From CAZVYN01 sp964631125 (GTDB lineage Bacteria > Eisenbacteria > RBG-16-71-46 > CAIMUX01), in the NCBI GenBank assembly GCA_964631125.1, contig CAZVYN010000097.1, forward strand, positions 1 through 13,676: 13,676 nucleotides of DNA, written 5' to 3'. The notes under the pieces are model-generated. The model saw only the letters and a program-made list of their open reading frames with translations. It made no database searches and was not told the DNA's origin. How positions within the stretch are numbered: position 1 is the first letter of the stretch; every line of letters begins with the position of its first letter. The position numbers were made by a program, and so were the translations under genes. Shown piece after piece: positions 1 to 7,257 of the stretch.

Positions 1-143
1 GGGGGGGGGGGGGGGGGGGGGGGGGGGGCGGGGAGGGGGGAGGAGGAGGAGGAAGAAGAAGGAGGGTTGGGGGATGCTTCGGGGGGGTGCGGGATCCAAC
101 TGGCGTCACTGACCGAGAGCAGGGTGAGGAAGAAGGAGAAGGA
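1..143. repeat. Low-complexity purine-rich contig end with a 28-G homopolymer
   Basis: Bases 1-28 are all G. They are followed by G-rich sequence, an (AGG)n stretch at about 41-52, an (AAG)n stretch at about 52-60 and another run of seven or more G near 81-87. I see no gene here. On the minus strand this is C/T-rich DNA lying downstream of the M16 peptidase terminator. A homopolymer of exactly this kind at the first base of a sequence is typical of a contig edge built from reads of two-colour sequencers, which call no signal as G, so at least the first 28 bases may not be biological. The bases from about 88 onward look like ordinary unique sequence. Confidence 0.8.
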
Positions 144-178
144 ACGCACGAATGAAGCGGGGCGCTTCATTCGTGCGT
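144..178 (-). terminator. Hairpin terminator overlapping the M16 peptidase stop codon
   Basis: Bases 144-159 and 163-178 are perfect reverse complements: a 16-bp stem with a 3-nt loop (160-162). The arm at 163-178 contains the last codons (Thr-His-Glu) and the TGA stop (169-167) of the minus-strand peptidase gene, so the stem begins inside the coding sequence. Read on the minus strand, the stem is followed by a C/T-rich tail (143 down to about 121) rather than a run of T. Stem strength and placement support intrinsic termination. The weak T content of the tail is the reason for less than full confidence. Confidence 0.75.
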
Positions 179-3004
179 GCCTGCACTCACCACAACTAGT
201 TTTTGGGGGTCAGTGAAGCGGCGGACGGCTTCCTTTACCTGGTCATCGGTGACGGCGCGCATGCGCGCGCCGTGACTGGAGATGTAATCGAGGCCGAGGC
301 CGAAGCGTTCGGCGTAGAGGAGCATGTCGGCGACGGCGCCCTTGGACTGGAGGCGGATCGGGAAGGAGCCGGCGGCGTACTCGCGCGCCTTCTTCAATTC
401 CTCCGCGGTGACGCCCGGGTCGACGATCTTCTTCAGCTCGCGACGCACGCCGTCGAGTCCCTTCCCCACGTTCTCGGGATTGACGCCGAGGCTGGCCGAC
501 CAGAGCGTCGAGCCGTCGCGGTCCTCGAAGTCGGAGCCGGCGCCGTAGGTGAGTCCCTCGTTGTCGCGCAGTTCGCTGTTCAAACGCGAGGTGAACGATC
601 CTCCCAGGACCACGTTGGCCAGGTCGGCGGCATCGCGCGCCGGATCATTCGGCGGCACGCCCTCTCCGACGAAGACGAGATCGACCTGAGACTTGTCCGG
701 CATCTCGAGCTTCGTGACGCGATCGGCCCCGAGGCCCTGCTTGAACGCCGGCGGCGCGACCGACAGTTCTTCGCCGGCCGGGGCTGAACCGAGCGACCGC
801 GTGAGTCGCTCGCGCGCATCTTCCGTCGAGACGTCTCCGACGAGCGCGAACGCGAACCGGCGACCGGCGAGCATCGCGCGGTGATAGGCGACGACGTCGT
901 CCCGGGTGATCTTGCCGAGCGACTCGGCCGTTCCCTGCACGAAGCGCGAGTAGGCCGTGCCCTCGCCGTAAACCTGCTCCAACGCCTTGCGCTCGGCGCG
1001 CGCGTAGGTGTCCTCCTCGGCATCGCGCAGTCGGCTCAGCATCCGCTCGCGGGCGATCTCGATCTGCTCCGGCTCGAAGGACGGCTGGAGCAGCATCTCG
1101 CCCAAGAGATCCGTCAAGAGCGGGAAGTCTTCGGAGAGCGAACGCGCCGAGACCGAAAGGGCCGAGCGACCGGGACGCACATCGATGGTGATGCCGTTTG
1201 ACTCGAGCAACTGCGCCAACTCCGACGGACTGTGTTCCTCGGTGCCGAGCGTCATGGCCGCGGCGCAGAGTGCGGCCACCCCTTCCTTCCCCGCCGGCTC
1301 CGTCAGCATGCCGCCTTCGAGGCGACCACGGATCTCGAGCGTCGGGTTGTCATGGCTCTCGAGCACGATGAGCGTGATGCCATTGTCGAGTTCGAGTCGG
1401 ACCGGCGCGGCGGCGGAGGCGGCGACCTCGCCGGATACGCGCACGGGGTCTTTCGTCGGAGTCGCGGCGCCGTGCGTGGAGGTGCGCGCCTCGGGGACGC
1501 GAGGCTCTGCGGGAGTGTGATGGAACTGAGGCGCGCGCTCGTAGCGGGAAGTCGAGGTCGACATCGAGGTCGAGGCCGGCGCGGCGTTGCGACCGCGCGG
1601 CGTGGTCGTTCCTTCTTCGGTCGAAGTCCAGCTTCCGCCCGGCTGGCCATCGGGGAGATAGAAGCCGACGGTGCGCTGGTTCGCCGTCAGGTGCTTGGCG
1701 GCGGCGGCGGAGACCTCGGCCGGCTTCACCTCGGCCAGCGTCTCCAAATAGGTGTCGTAGACCTGCCAGCCGGTGCAGGTCTCGATCTCACCGATGGCGA
1801 ACATGGTGGAGGTGATGTCGTCGCGTTCGAAGAGTGTTTCGACTTTCGCCTGCTTCACCGCACGCTGGACCTCTTCGTCGCTCGGCGGCGTCGCCTGGAG
1901 CCGCGCGATCTCTCGGTAGACCGTCGCCTCGACCGAATCGACCGAAGCGTCGTCGGTCAGAGTGACATCCACTGAAAACAAGAAGGGATCACGGAACCAG
2001 TAGGTATTCGACGCGCTCACGTCGGTGGCCAGACCGCTCTCGACCAAGGCGCGGTAGAGACGGCTCGACTTGCCGTCGCCCAGCACTCCGGCCACGACGT
2101 CCATCGCGTAGCTGTCGGCGTCGCGCCGCGAAGGGACGCGATACGCGATCGAGACGATGCGGTTCTGTCCCGCCTCGCGGATCAAGAACCGACGCTCCCC
2201 CTTCTGCGGCGGTTCGACCGTGACGACGTTCGGCGCCTGCCCGCCTGACGGCAGCGATCCGAAGTGCTGGACTGCTTTTTCCAGCATCGTCTGCGCCGGC
2301 AGATCCCCGACCAAGATGAGCGCCGAGTTGTTCGGCCAGTAGTAGCGGTTGTAGAACTCGTGGATCTGTTCGGCGGTGATCGCCTCGACGTCGGTCTTCC
2401 AGCCGATCGTCGGCCAGTGATACGGGTGCTCCAGAATGGCCATCGCCCCCATGCGATCGCTGAGCTCGCCGTACGGGTTGTCCTCGCCTTTCTCCATTTC
2501 GTTGCGGACCACCGGCATCTCGTCGTCGAGGTCTTGCTGCGTGAAGAGCGCGCCGCGCACACGGTCGGCCTCGAGTTCCATCGCCAGGTCGGTCTTGTCG
2601 GCGGCGATGACGACGAAATAGTTGGTGCGATCGAACCAAGTCGAGGCGTTGTTGATGGCCCCGTTGCTCTCCAGCGTCCGGTCGTAGACCCCCTTGCCGT
2701 ACTTGGCGGTCCCCTTGAACATCATGTGCTCGAGCAGGTGCGCCAGGCCGGTCGTGCCGTTGCTCTCCTGCGCGCTTCCCGCGCGGTACCAGATCGAGAC
2801 GCACATGAGCGGCGAGGTGTGCGACTCCTTCATCAGCACCTTCATGCCGTTGGGGAGCATCGCCTCATAGATCCCGCCCGCGGAGGGGCCGGCCATCTCC
2901 GGCAGATCGGCCGCGTGTGCGACGGACAAGGCCAGGGCGGCCGCCAGCGCCGCGGAGATCTGGCCCAGGAGGCGCCCGGCCCGACGCGCACAAAACCTCA
3001 ACAT
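167..3004 (-). CDS. M16 family zinc metallopeptidase, two fused domains, exported
   Basis: Predicted protein of 945 aa. Residues 1-31 form a signal peptide: an Arg-rich start, a hydrophobic Leu/Ala core and a cleavage site near AHA-A, so it should act in the periplasm. The first M16 domain (about 45-455) carries the inverted zinc motif HLLEH at residues 89-93 and the distal ligand Glu169 in RNEM, 76 residues after His93, which is the family spacing. A linker rich in Ser, Thr, Pro and Arg (about 456-535) joins a second M16 domain (536-945). There the zinc motif is lost (GVAALCAAA at 575-583), as expected for the non-catalytic half that closes the chamber. Such pitrilysin-like proteins degrade peptides. 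The frame is open to 3091, but I start at 3004: an AGAGGGAG Shine-Dalgarno site lies 7 nt upstream, the signal peptide begins there, and the longer form would overlap khpA. khpA lies 19 nt upstream, so the two are probably co-transcribed. The substrate is unknown. Confidence 0.93.
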   Translation of the reverse strand: MLRFCARRAGRLLGQISAALAAALALSVAHAADLPEMAGPSAGGIYEAMLPNGMKVLMKESHTSPLMCVSIWYRAGSAQESNGTTGLAHLLEHMMFKGTAKYGKGVYDRTLESNGAINNASTWFDRTNYFVVIAADKTDLAMELEADRVRGALFTQQDLDDEMPVVRNEMEKGEDNPYGELSDRMGAMAILEHPYHWPTIGWKTDVEAITAEQIHEFYNRYYWPNNSALILVGDLPAQTMLEKAVQHFGSLPSGGQAPNVVTVEPPQKGERRFLIREAGQNRIVSIAYRVPSRRDADSYAMDVVAGVLGDGKSSRLYRALVESGLATDVSASNTYWFRDPFLFSVDVTLTDDASVDSVEATVYREIARLQATPPSDEEVQRAVKQAKVETLFERDDITSTMFAIGEIETCTGWQVYDTYLETLAEVKPAEVSAAAAKHLTANQRTVGFYLPDGQPGGSWTSTEEGTTTPRGRNAAPASTSMSTSTSRYERAPQFHHTPAEPRVPEARTSTHGAATPTKDPVRVSGEVAASAAAPVRLELDNGITLIVLESHDNPTLEIRGRLEGGMLTEPAGKEGVAALCAAAMTLGTEEHSPSELAQLLESNGITIDVRPGRSALSVSARSLSEDFPLLTDLLGEMLLQPSFEPEQIEIARERMLSRLRDAEEDTYARAERKALEQVYGEGTAYSRFVQGTAESLGKITRDDVVAYHRAMLAGRRFAFALVGDVSTEDARERLTRSLGSAPAGEELSVAPPAFKQGLGADRVTKLEMPDKSQVDLVFVGEGVPPNDPARDAADLANVVLGGSFTSRLNSELRDNEGLTYGAGSDFEDRDGSTLWSASLGVNPENVGKGLDGVRRELKKIVDPGVTAEELKKAREYAAGSFPIRLQSKGAVADMLLYAERFGLGLDYISSHGARMRAVTDDQVKEAVRRFTDPQKLVVVSAGTHE

Positions 3005-3011
3005 CGATCGA

Positions 3012-3019
3012 CTCCCTCT
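3012..3019 (-). promoter_or_regulatory. Ribosome binding site that fixes the M16 peptidase start
   Basis: On the minus strand the sequence AGAGGGAG ends 7 nt before the ATG at 3004. No comparable site supports the longer reading that would start at 3091 inside khpA. Confidence 0.7.
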
Positions 3020-3023
3020 CGGT

Positions 3024-3329
3024 TCAACCGCCACTCGATCCGCTCGGTCCGCTCGGTCCACGCAATCGATCCAGGACGAAGACCTGGACATCGAGTCCGT
3101 GCTTCGCGCCGACCGCCTGCGCTACGGCCTGCAGCGCATGGATGTTCCGTCCCGCCCGGCCGATGATCTGGCCGACCTCGGGGGGCAGCGCCGCGATCTC
3201 GACCACGGTCGAGCGTTCGCCCAGCACGGGCGTGAATTCCACTTTCCGAGGATCGTCGACGAGGGCCACGACGATCCGACGGACGAGTTCGACCACGGAA
3301 GCCTGCGCTTCCTCCTGCGGACTGCTCAC
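3024..3329 (-). CDS. khpA: KhpA-type KH-domain RNA-binding protein
   Basis: Predicted protein of 101 aa made of one KH domain. It follows the KhpA/YlqC pattern closely: an N-terminal helix (VELVRRIVVALVDDP, residues 13-27), a strand, the RNA-binding GxxG loop as GRAG at 57-60 after GQII, and a closing helix and strand (to VFVLD, 83-87). KhpA proteins of other bacteria bind many RNAs, often with the partner KhpB, and affect cell division and envelope growth. A short Gly/Ser/Pro tail (91-101) is encoded partly by a 9-bp tandem repeat (3041-3058). I choose the GTG at 3329 because GGGAG lies 8 nt before it. The ATG at 3350 would add 7 residues but has a C/T-rich leader without a Shine-Dalgarno site, and ATGs at 3389 and 3437 add only unconserved residues. 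khpA often sits near rpsP, rimM and trmD; here it is followed by a peptidase gene. The gene is clear; the exact start is less so. Confidence 0.85.
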   Translation of the reverse strand: MSSPQEEAQASVVELVRRIVVALVDDPRKVEFTPVLGERSTVVEIAALPPEVGQIIGRAGRNIHALQAVAQAVGAKHGLDVQVFVLDRLRGPSGPSGSSGG

Positions 3330-3337
3330 GGATGGGT

Positions 3338-3342
3338 CTCCC
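3338..3342 (-). promoter_or_regulatory. Ribosome binding site favouring a GTG start for khpA
   Basis: GGGAG on the minus strand lies 8 nt before the GTG at 3329. The upstream ATG at 3350 has no such site, so this motif decides the start I give. Confidence 0.55.
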
Positions 3343-3502
3343 GGTTTCATCCCAGAGGGGGGAAGAGGGCTGCGACGGGGCGGTCCCATCAGGGCCGAAG
3401 CACCTGAGTACAGCCTAGGAAAATGCCGTGCAAGCATCCTTTGATCAAGTGTGTTCTTCTCTTGCCGCTCGTCGCGCCTGGGCCGATCCTCGCGCCACCG
3501 GG

Positions 3503-3510
3503 AAGGAGGA
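3503..3510 (+). promoter_or_regulatory. Strong ribosome binding site ahead of a TTG start
   Basis: AAGGAGGA is an almost perfect Shine-Dalgarno sequence. Its AGGAGG core ends 9 nt before a TTG at 3519 that is in frame with the HEAT-cyclophilin gene. The only in-frame ATG upstream (3423) has just an AGGA 2 nt away, which is too close to work well. Confidence 0.75.
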
Positions 3511-3518
3511 GCTTCGAG

Positions 3519-5690
3519 TTGCGCTCACATTTCGTCCGCCCGCGCGGACTTCGTTCCGGGTCTTGTTTCATCGCTTGTCTCGTCTCCCCCCTGTTCCTCG
3601 CGCTTTTCGCCGCTGCCGCCCCCGCGGCGCCCGCTGAATCTCTGGTGCGGATCACACAGCTCGAGGACGCTCGCGCCGCGACCGATGAACTGCGCGCGTT
3701 CCTCGGGTCCGACGACGCCTCGACCCGCGCCCGCGCCGCGCTCGCGCTCGGTCGGATCGGTCATCCGCCGGATGTCGCCGTGCTCGCTCCGCTCCTGCGG
3801 GACGGCCAGGTCGAAGTGCGGCGAACGGCCGCCTTCGCGCTGGGAGAGATCGAGGATTCGACGGCCGCCCGCGCGCTCGCTGCCTGGCTCGAGTCCGGGG
3901 ACGAGGAGGACGCCGAGGCGCGCGCCCTCGCGGTCGAGGCGTTCGGAAAGCTGAAGGCGGAGCCGTCGACGTGTCAGCGCGCGCTCCGTGATCGGTCGAC
4001 GCGGGTCGTCGGCGCGGCGCTCCTCGCGGCCTGGCAGATCCCCGCGCCCGAAGCGTTCGATCGCGTGCTCGAACTCACGAGCGCCGAAGATCCGGAAGTC
4101 CGGTGGCGCGCGACCTACTGTCTGATGCGTTTCGTCGGCGCCCCGGCCTCGGGCGCCACGCCGACCGCGGGAGGCATCGCGCTGGCGCCGGGACCGCGGA
4201 GCGCGGCGGGGGCGCGGCTGCGTAGTCTCTCGGCCGACTCCGATCAACGCGTGCGCTCCCAGGCGGCGCGAGGACTGCGCGGCTTCGCCGATTCGACGTC
4301 GACGCGAGCCCTCCTCGCGCTTTCTCGCGACGCCGATTGGCGTGTGCGCGTCGAGGCGGTGCGCGCGCTGGCCGCGCCGCAGGCCGACGGCGCGCCGCGC
4401 TCGCTGGTCTTGGCCAACATCACCCCTTTCCTGCAGGACCTGGCGCCGAACGTCCGCATCACGGCGCTCGAGGCGCTGGGCGTCGTCACGTCGGTCGAGT
4501 CAGCGTTGCCGGAGTTGGAGCGCGCGACGCGAGATCTGCGCACGCGGGCGCAGCAGGTGGCGTTCGAGGCGCTCTTCACGCGCGCCGCCGCGAGCGGTTC
4601 GCCGCTGTCCGCATCGATGGAAGCGAACGTGACGCGGTGGACCGCGGAGTTGTTGGCCAGCCGCGAGTGGAGCCTGCGGACGACGGCGGTGCGGGGACTC
4701 GATCTCTTGCCCGACGCGCGCGCCTCGGAGCTTCTGCAGAGACTCCTGGCCGACGAGCCGAGGGTCGCGAAAGAAGCGGTCGAACCGTGGATGCGCCGCC
4801 GACTGAAAGTCGATCCGACGTCCGCGCTCTCGGTCGATCCGCAGATGACGACTCTCGCGGTGCACCGTGATCCGGTCATCCGCGCGATCTTCTTGGGCGC
4901 GCTGCAGAGTTCGCTGGCGGACAGCTCCGTCGCGTGGAGCGCGGCCGATCGCGATACCGTGGCGACTCTGGCGCGAAAGATGGCGCGTCTCGCGCGGCGC
5001 ATGGATCGGGAGAATGACGTGCGGCTGGCCGTGCTCGATCTGGCCGAGGCGAACGGCGAGGTTGCCTCTCTGCGCGCGTTGGCGCGCGACGCGCTCGACG
5101 ATCCGGATTTCATCGTCCGGCGTCGCGCGGGAGAGGTCCTGCGTGGATTCGGCGAGACGCCGGTGGACGGACAGTCGCTCGACGGCGGCGCCGCGGCCGA
5201 CCCCGAAGACCCCGAAGGCGCGGGGGAGATCGCGGCCGCGTTGGAATGGGCTCAGAAGGATCATTGGGCCGTGATCGAGACCGAGGGGGGCGCACTCATC
5301 GCGAAGCTCTCCTCGCGCGACGCGCCGCTCACCTGCTGGAACTTCGCGCGACTGGCCGGCCGCGGCGCCTACGACCGCGGCGCGTGGCACCGGGTCGTGC
5401 CCGACTTCGTCTTCCAGGACGGCTGCCCGCGGGGCGACGGCTATGGCGGCCCGGGCTGGACGATTCGTTGCGAGATCAATCGCCAGCGGTACACGGAAGG
5501 CGCCCTCGGCATGGCGCTCTCGGGCAAAGACACCGGCGGCAGTCAATTCTTCTTCACGCACTCCGATCAACCGCATCTCGACGGCCGATACACGGTCTTC
5601 GGGAGGCTCGAGCGCGGCCACGAACTGGCGCCGTCGCTCGTCCAGGGGTCGCCGATCTTCTCGATCCGCATCGTCGATGAGGCGCCGTGA
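3519..5690 (+). CDS. Exported HEAT-repeat protein with C-terminal cyclophilin domain
   Basis: Predicted protein of 723 aa. With the TTG start, residues 1-39 form a good signal peptide: several Arg, a hydrophobic core and a cleavage site near APA-E at 39. Residues about 50-560 are HEAT-type helical repeats, with recurring patterns such as RARAALALGRIG, VRRTAAFALGEIED and VRVEAVRALAAP. They form a curved scaffold for binding partner proteins. Residues 581-723 are a cyclophilin peptidyl-prolyl isomerase: the catalytic Arg is at 625 in HRVVPDF, with Phe630 and Gln633 in the usual places and GSQFFF ending near 679. The Trp and His of human cyclophilin A at 121 and 126 are replaced by His686 and Tyr691, which is common in bacterial members. 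The likely role is proline isomerisation on periplasmic clients held by the HEAT part; the clients are unknown. It is first of five plus-strand genes, with the next start 26 nt after its stop. An ATG start at 3423 would add 32 residues and bury the signal peptide, so I reject it. Confidence 0.9.
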   Translation: MRSHFVRPRGLRSGSCFIACLVSPLFLALFAAAAPAAPAESLVRITQLEDARAATDELRAFLGSDDASTRARAALALGRIGHPPDVAVLAPLLRDGQVEVRRTAAFALGEIEDSTAARALAAWLESGDEEDAEARALAVEAFGKLKAEPSTCQRALRDRSTRVVGAALLAAWQIPAPEAFDRVLELTSAEDPEVRWRATYCLMRFVGAPASGATPTAGGIALAPGPRSAAGARLRSLSADSDQRVRSQAARGLRGFADSTSTRALLALSRDADWRVRVEAVRALAAPQADGAPRSLVLANITPFLQDLAPNVRITALEALGVVTSVESALPELERATRDLRTRAQQVAFEALFTRAAASGSPLSASMEANVTRWTAELLASREWSLRTTAVRGLDLLPDARASELLQRLLADEPRVAKEAVEPWMRRRLKVDPTSALSVDPQMTTLAVHRDPVIRAIFLGALQSSLADSSVAWSAADRDTVATLARKMARLARRMDRENDVRLAVLDLAEANGEVASLRALARDALDDPDFIVRRRAGEVLRGFGETPVDGQSLDGGAAADPEDPEGAGEIAAALEWAQKDHWAVIETEGGALIAKLSSRDAPLTCWNFARLAGRGAYDRGAWHRVVPDFVFQDGCPRGDGYGGPGWTIRCEINRQRYTEGALGMALSGKDTGGSQFFFTHSDQPHLDGRYTVFGRLERGHELAPSLVQGSPIFSIRIVDEAP

Positions 5691-5704
5691 ACCCGCCCAA
5701 TCGT

Positions 5705-5711
5705 GAGGAGG
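5705..5711 (+). promoter_or_regulatory. Ribosome binding site favouring a GTG start at 5717
   Basis: GAGGAGG ends 5 nt before the GTG at 5717. The alternative GTG at 5687, which overlaps the previous stop codon in a GTGA, has only a short GAGG near it. The downstream start also places the positive residues directly before the hydrophobic segment. Confidence 0.65.
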
Positions 5712-5716
5712 ATATC

Positions 5717-7222
5717 GTGTCTCGAAGCATCCAGGCTGGCGCGCGTTCCGCATCGATCGCGCTGATCATCGTCGGAATAGCGGGAGCGGGTGTAGCGGTC
5801 GAGGCGCGCCTCGCGTCGAGCGCCAACGAAATCCAGAGTCTGATCGAGATGGCGAAGACGCCGGAGATGCCGGAGCGGCGCAATCTCTGCCTCGAGATCG
5901 TCCGCGCGAATCCGCGGCCGTTCGCGCAGTTCTTCTGCGACGGATACGAGGCGATCCATCGTGGACTCGACGACATCGCCGATGTCGCGCTGGAGAGCGC
6001 CCTGCGTGAGCGGCCCGACTTCGCGCTGGCGCCACTCCTCTACGGCGACGCCTATCGCGAGAAGGGGGATTTCGAACGGGCCGAGCGTTACTACCGTCGC
6101 TCGGTCGAGATCCAGCCCCAGCGCTCCGACGCGCGCTTCTCCCTCGGCCAGCTCCTGATGGAGCGCGGACGGCGCGACGATCCGAAGTGGTTCAAGGAGG
6201 CGCTGGAGGCGTTCCGACAGATGACCGAACTCGATCCCCAGGCGACCGACGGCTGGGCCAACATGGGCAACGTCTTGGTCGAGATGGGTCGGCTCGATGA
6301 CGCGGTGCAGTTGTACGAAAAGGCGCTGACGAAAGAGCCGAACGATCCGTACCTGCACAGCAATCTGGCGGCCGTCTATGCGCGGCAAGGGCGAGACGAC
6401 CTGGCGGAAGCGGCGTGGAAGCGGGCGCTCGCGGCCAACGCCGGGTACGGTCCCGCGGTGGTCGAATTGGCGGCGCACTTCGGGCGCTCGAATCGCCTGG
6501 CCGACGCGATCCGGACCCTGGAGGCCGGGCGCGACCCGGTGGTGGCGCCCCCGTGGGGTCCGCGGGTCCGGCGGAATCTGGCCTTTGCCTGGCTGGGCCT
6601 CCAGGAATCGGAGCGGGCGGCCGATCTCTTCGAGGAAGCGGTGAGGTCGGGAACCGACGCCCTCTCGCTCTTGGGACGCGGGCACCTGCTCCTCTCCCTC
6701 GGGAATGCGGAGCAGGGGCGCGACTATCAGGCGCGGGGGGCGGCGCTCGATGCGGAAGCGGCGAGGCCGTTCCTCGAGGCGTGGCCGGCGAGCGGCGTCG
6801 TGCTCGGCGCCGGCGCGAAGGATCTACGCGGACCTCGGGCCACGCCGTCGCTCGTGGCGTTCGTCTTGGAGGGATGGTCGTTCGCCGACGCGGACGCGGT
6901 GAAGGCACAGTTGTTGGATCCGAATCTGGCGGGGGGTCGGAACTACGACACTCCTCCGGTCGCGATCGAGCAGGTGGCGGCCGTCTATCCAGAGGCGGCG
7001 CAAGAGGCGGGACAAGAGGGCCAGGTGCTCGTGCTCTTCTCGATCGACGAGACGGGACGGGTCACGAACGTGAAGGTCGAATCGAGCAACGCGACGCAGG
7101 AGTTGGAGGAGGCGGCGCTGACCGCGGCGCGGCGATGGGTCTTCCAGCCAGCGACACGTTTCGGAAATCCGATCCAGTCGACGATCACCGTGCCGTTCCG
7201 CTTCACGCGGAGACGGTCGTAG
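5717..7222 (+). CDS. TPR protein with N-terminal membrane/signal segment and TonB C-terminal domain
   Basis: Predicted protein of 501 aa. Residues about 11-30 are hydrophobic after a short Arg-containing start: either an uncleaved inner-membrane anchor or a signal peptide. Residues about 70-360 hold a series of TPR units (for example DFERAERYYRRSVEIQPQ and RLDDAVQLYEKALTKEPND), which bind other proteins. The last 90 residues match a TonB C-terminal domain well: YPEAAQEAGQEGQVLVLF, then the DETGRVTNVKV turn, the AARRWVFQPA motif and a final VPFRF strand. In TonB this domain contacts outer-membrane receptors. No Pro-rich spacer of classical TonB is visible; the TPR array takes that place. It could be an adaptor between the inner membrane and outer-membrane partners, or a periplasmic assembly factor. 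I see no ExbB/ExbD genes here, so energy transfer is not supported. It lies between the HEAT-cyclophilin gene (26 nt gap) and the nuclease gene (35 nt gap). Confidence 0.9.
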   Translation: MSRSIQAGARSASIALIIVGIAGAGVAVEARLASSANEIQSLIEMAKTPEMPERRNLCLEIVRANPRPFAQFFCDGYEAIHRGLDDIADVALESALRERPDFALAPLLYGDAYREKGDFERAERYYRRSVEIQPQRSDARFSLGQLLMERGRRDDPKWFKEALEAFRQMTELDPQATDGWANMGNVLVEMGRLDDAVQLYEKALTKEPNDPYLHSNLAAVYARQGRDDLAEAAWKRALAANAGYGPAVVELAAHFGRSNRLADAIRTLEAGRDPVVAPPWGPRVRRNLAFAWLGLQESERAADLFEEAVRSGTDALSLLGRGHLLLSLGNAEQGRDYQARGAALDAEAARPFLEAWPASGVVLGAGAKDLRGPRATPSLVAFVLEGWSFADADAVKAQLLDPNLAGGRNYDTPPVAIEQVAAVYPEAAQEAGQEGQVLVLFSIDETGRVTNVKVESSNATQELEEAALTAARRWVFQPATRFGNPIQSTITVPFRFTRRRS

Positions 7223-7257
7223 AGGCTCCGACTCGGAGCAGGAGCGAGGCGACGAGC

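Larger units (their letters stand above)
3330..3518. promoter_or_regulatory. Divergent intergenic region between khpA and the five-gene unit
   Basis: The 189 bp between the khpA start (minus) and the HEAT-cyclophilin start (plus) should hold the promoters of both transcription units, since no other gap of this size separates the genes in the window. I could not identify a convincing -35/-10 pair on either strand. The best minus-strand candidate is a TTGCAC/TGTACT pair (3433-3428 and 3412-3407) with a 15-nt spacer, which is too short and too poor a match to call. I see no operator palindrome or riboswitch. Confidence 0.4.

Noticed and set aside
1..60. G-quadruplex or triplex-forming element in the G-rich start
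   Set aside because: The G run is at base 1 and is more simply explained as a contig-end sequencing artefact.
3005..3091. Longer N-terminus of the M16 peptidase starting at 3091
   Set aside because: It would overlap khpA by 68 nt, adds repetitive Asp/Arg residues before the signal peptide, and ignores the good ribosome binding site before 3004.
203..3166. Several plus-strand open frames opposite the M16 peptidase
   Set aside because: The minus strand carries the zinc motif, distal Glu and signal peptide. The plus frames show only antisense composition.
3405..3433. Possible -35/-10 promoter for khpA on the minus strand
   Set aside because: Only three of six -35 and four of six -10 bases fit, with a 15-nt spacer. 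The sigma factor preference of this organism is unknown.
4500..6685. Long minus-strand open frames opposite the HEAT-cyclophilin and TPR-TonB genes
   Set aside because: They lie opposite clear domains, lack motifs and have the composition of shadow frames.
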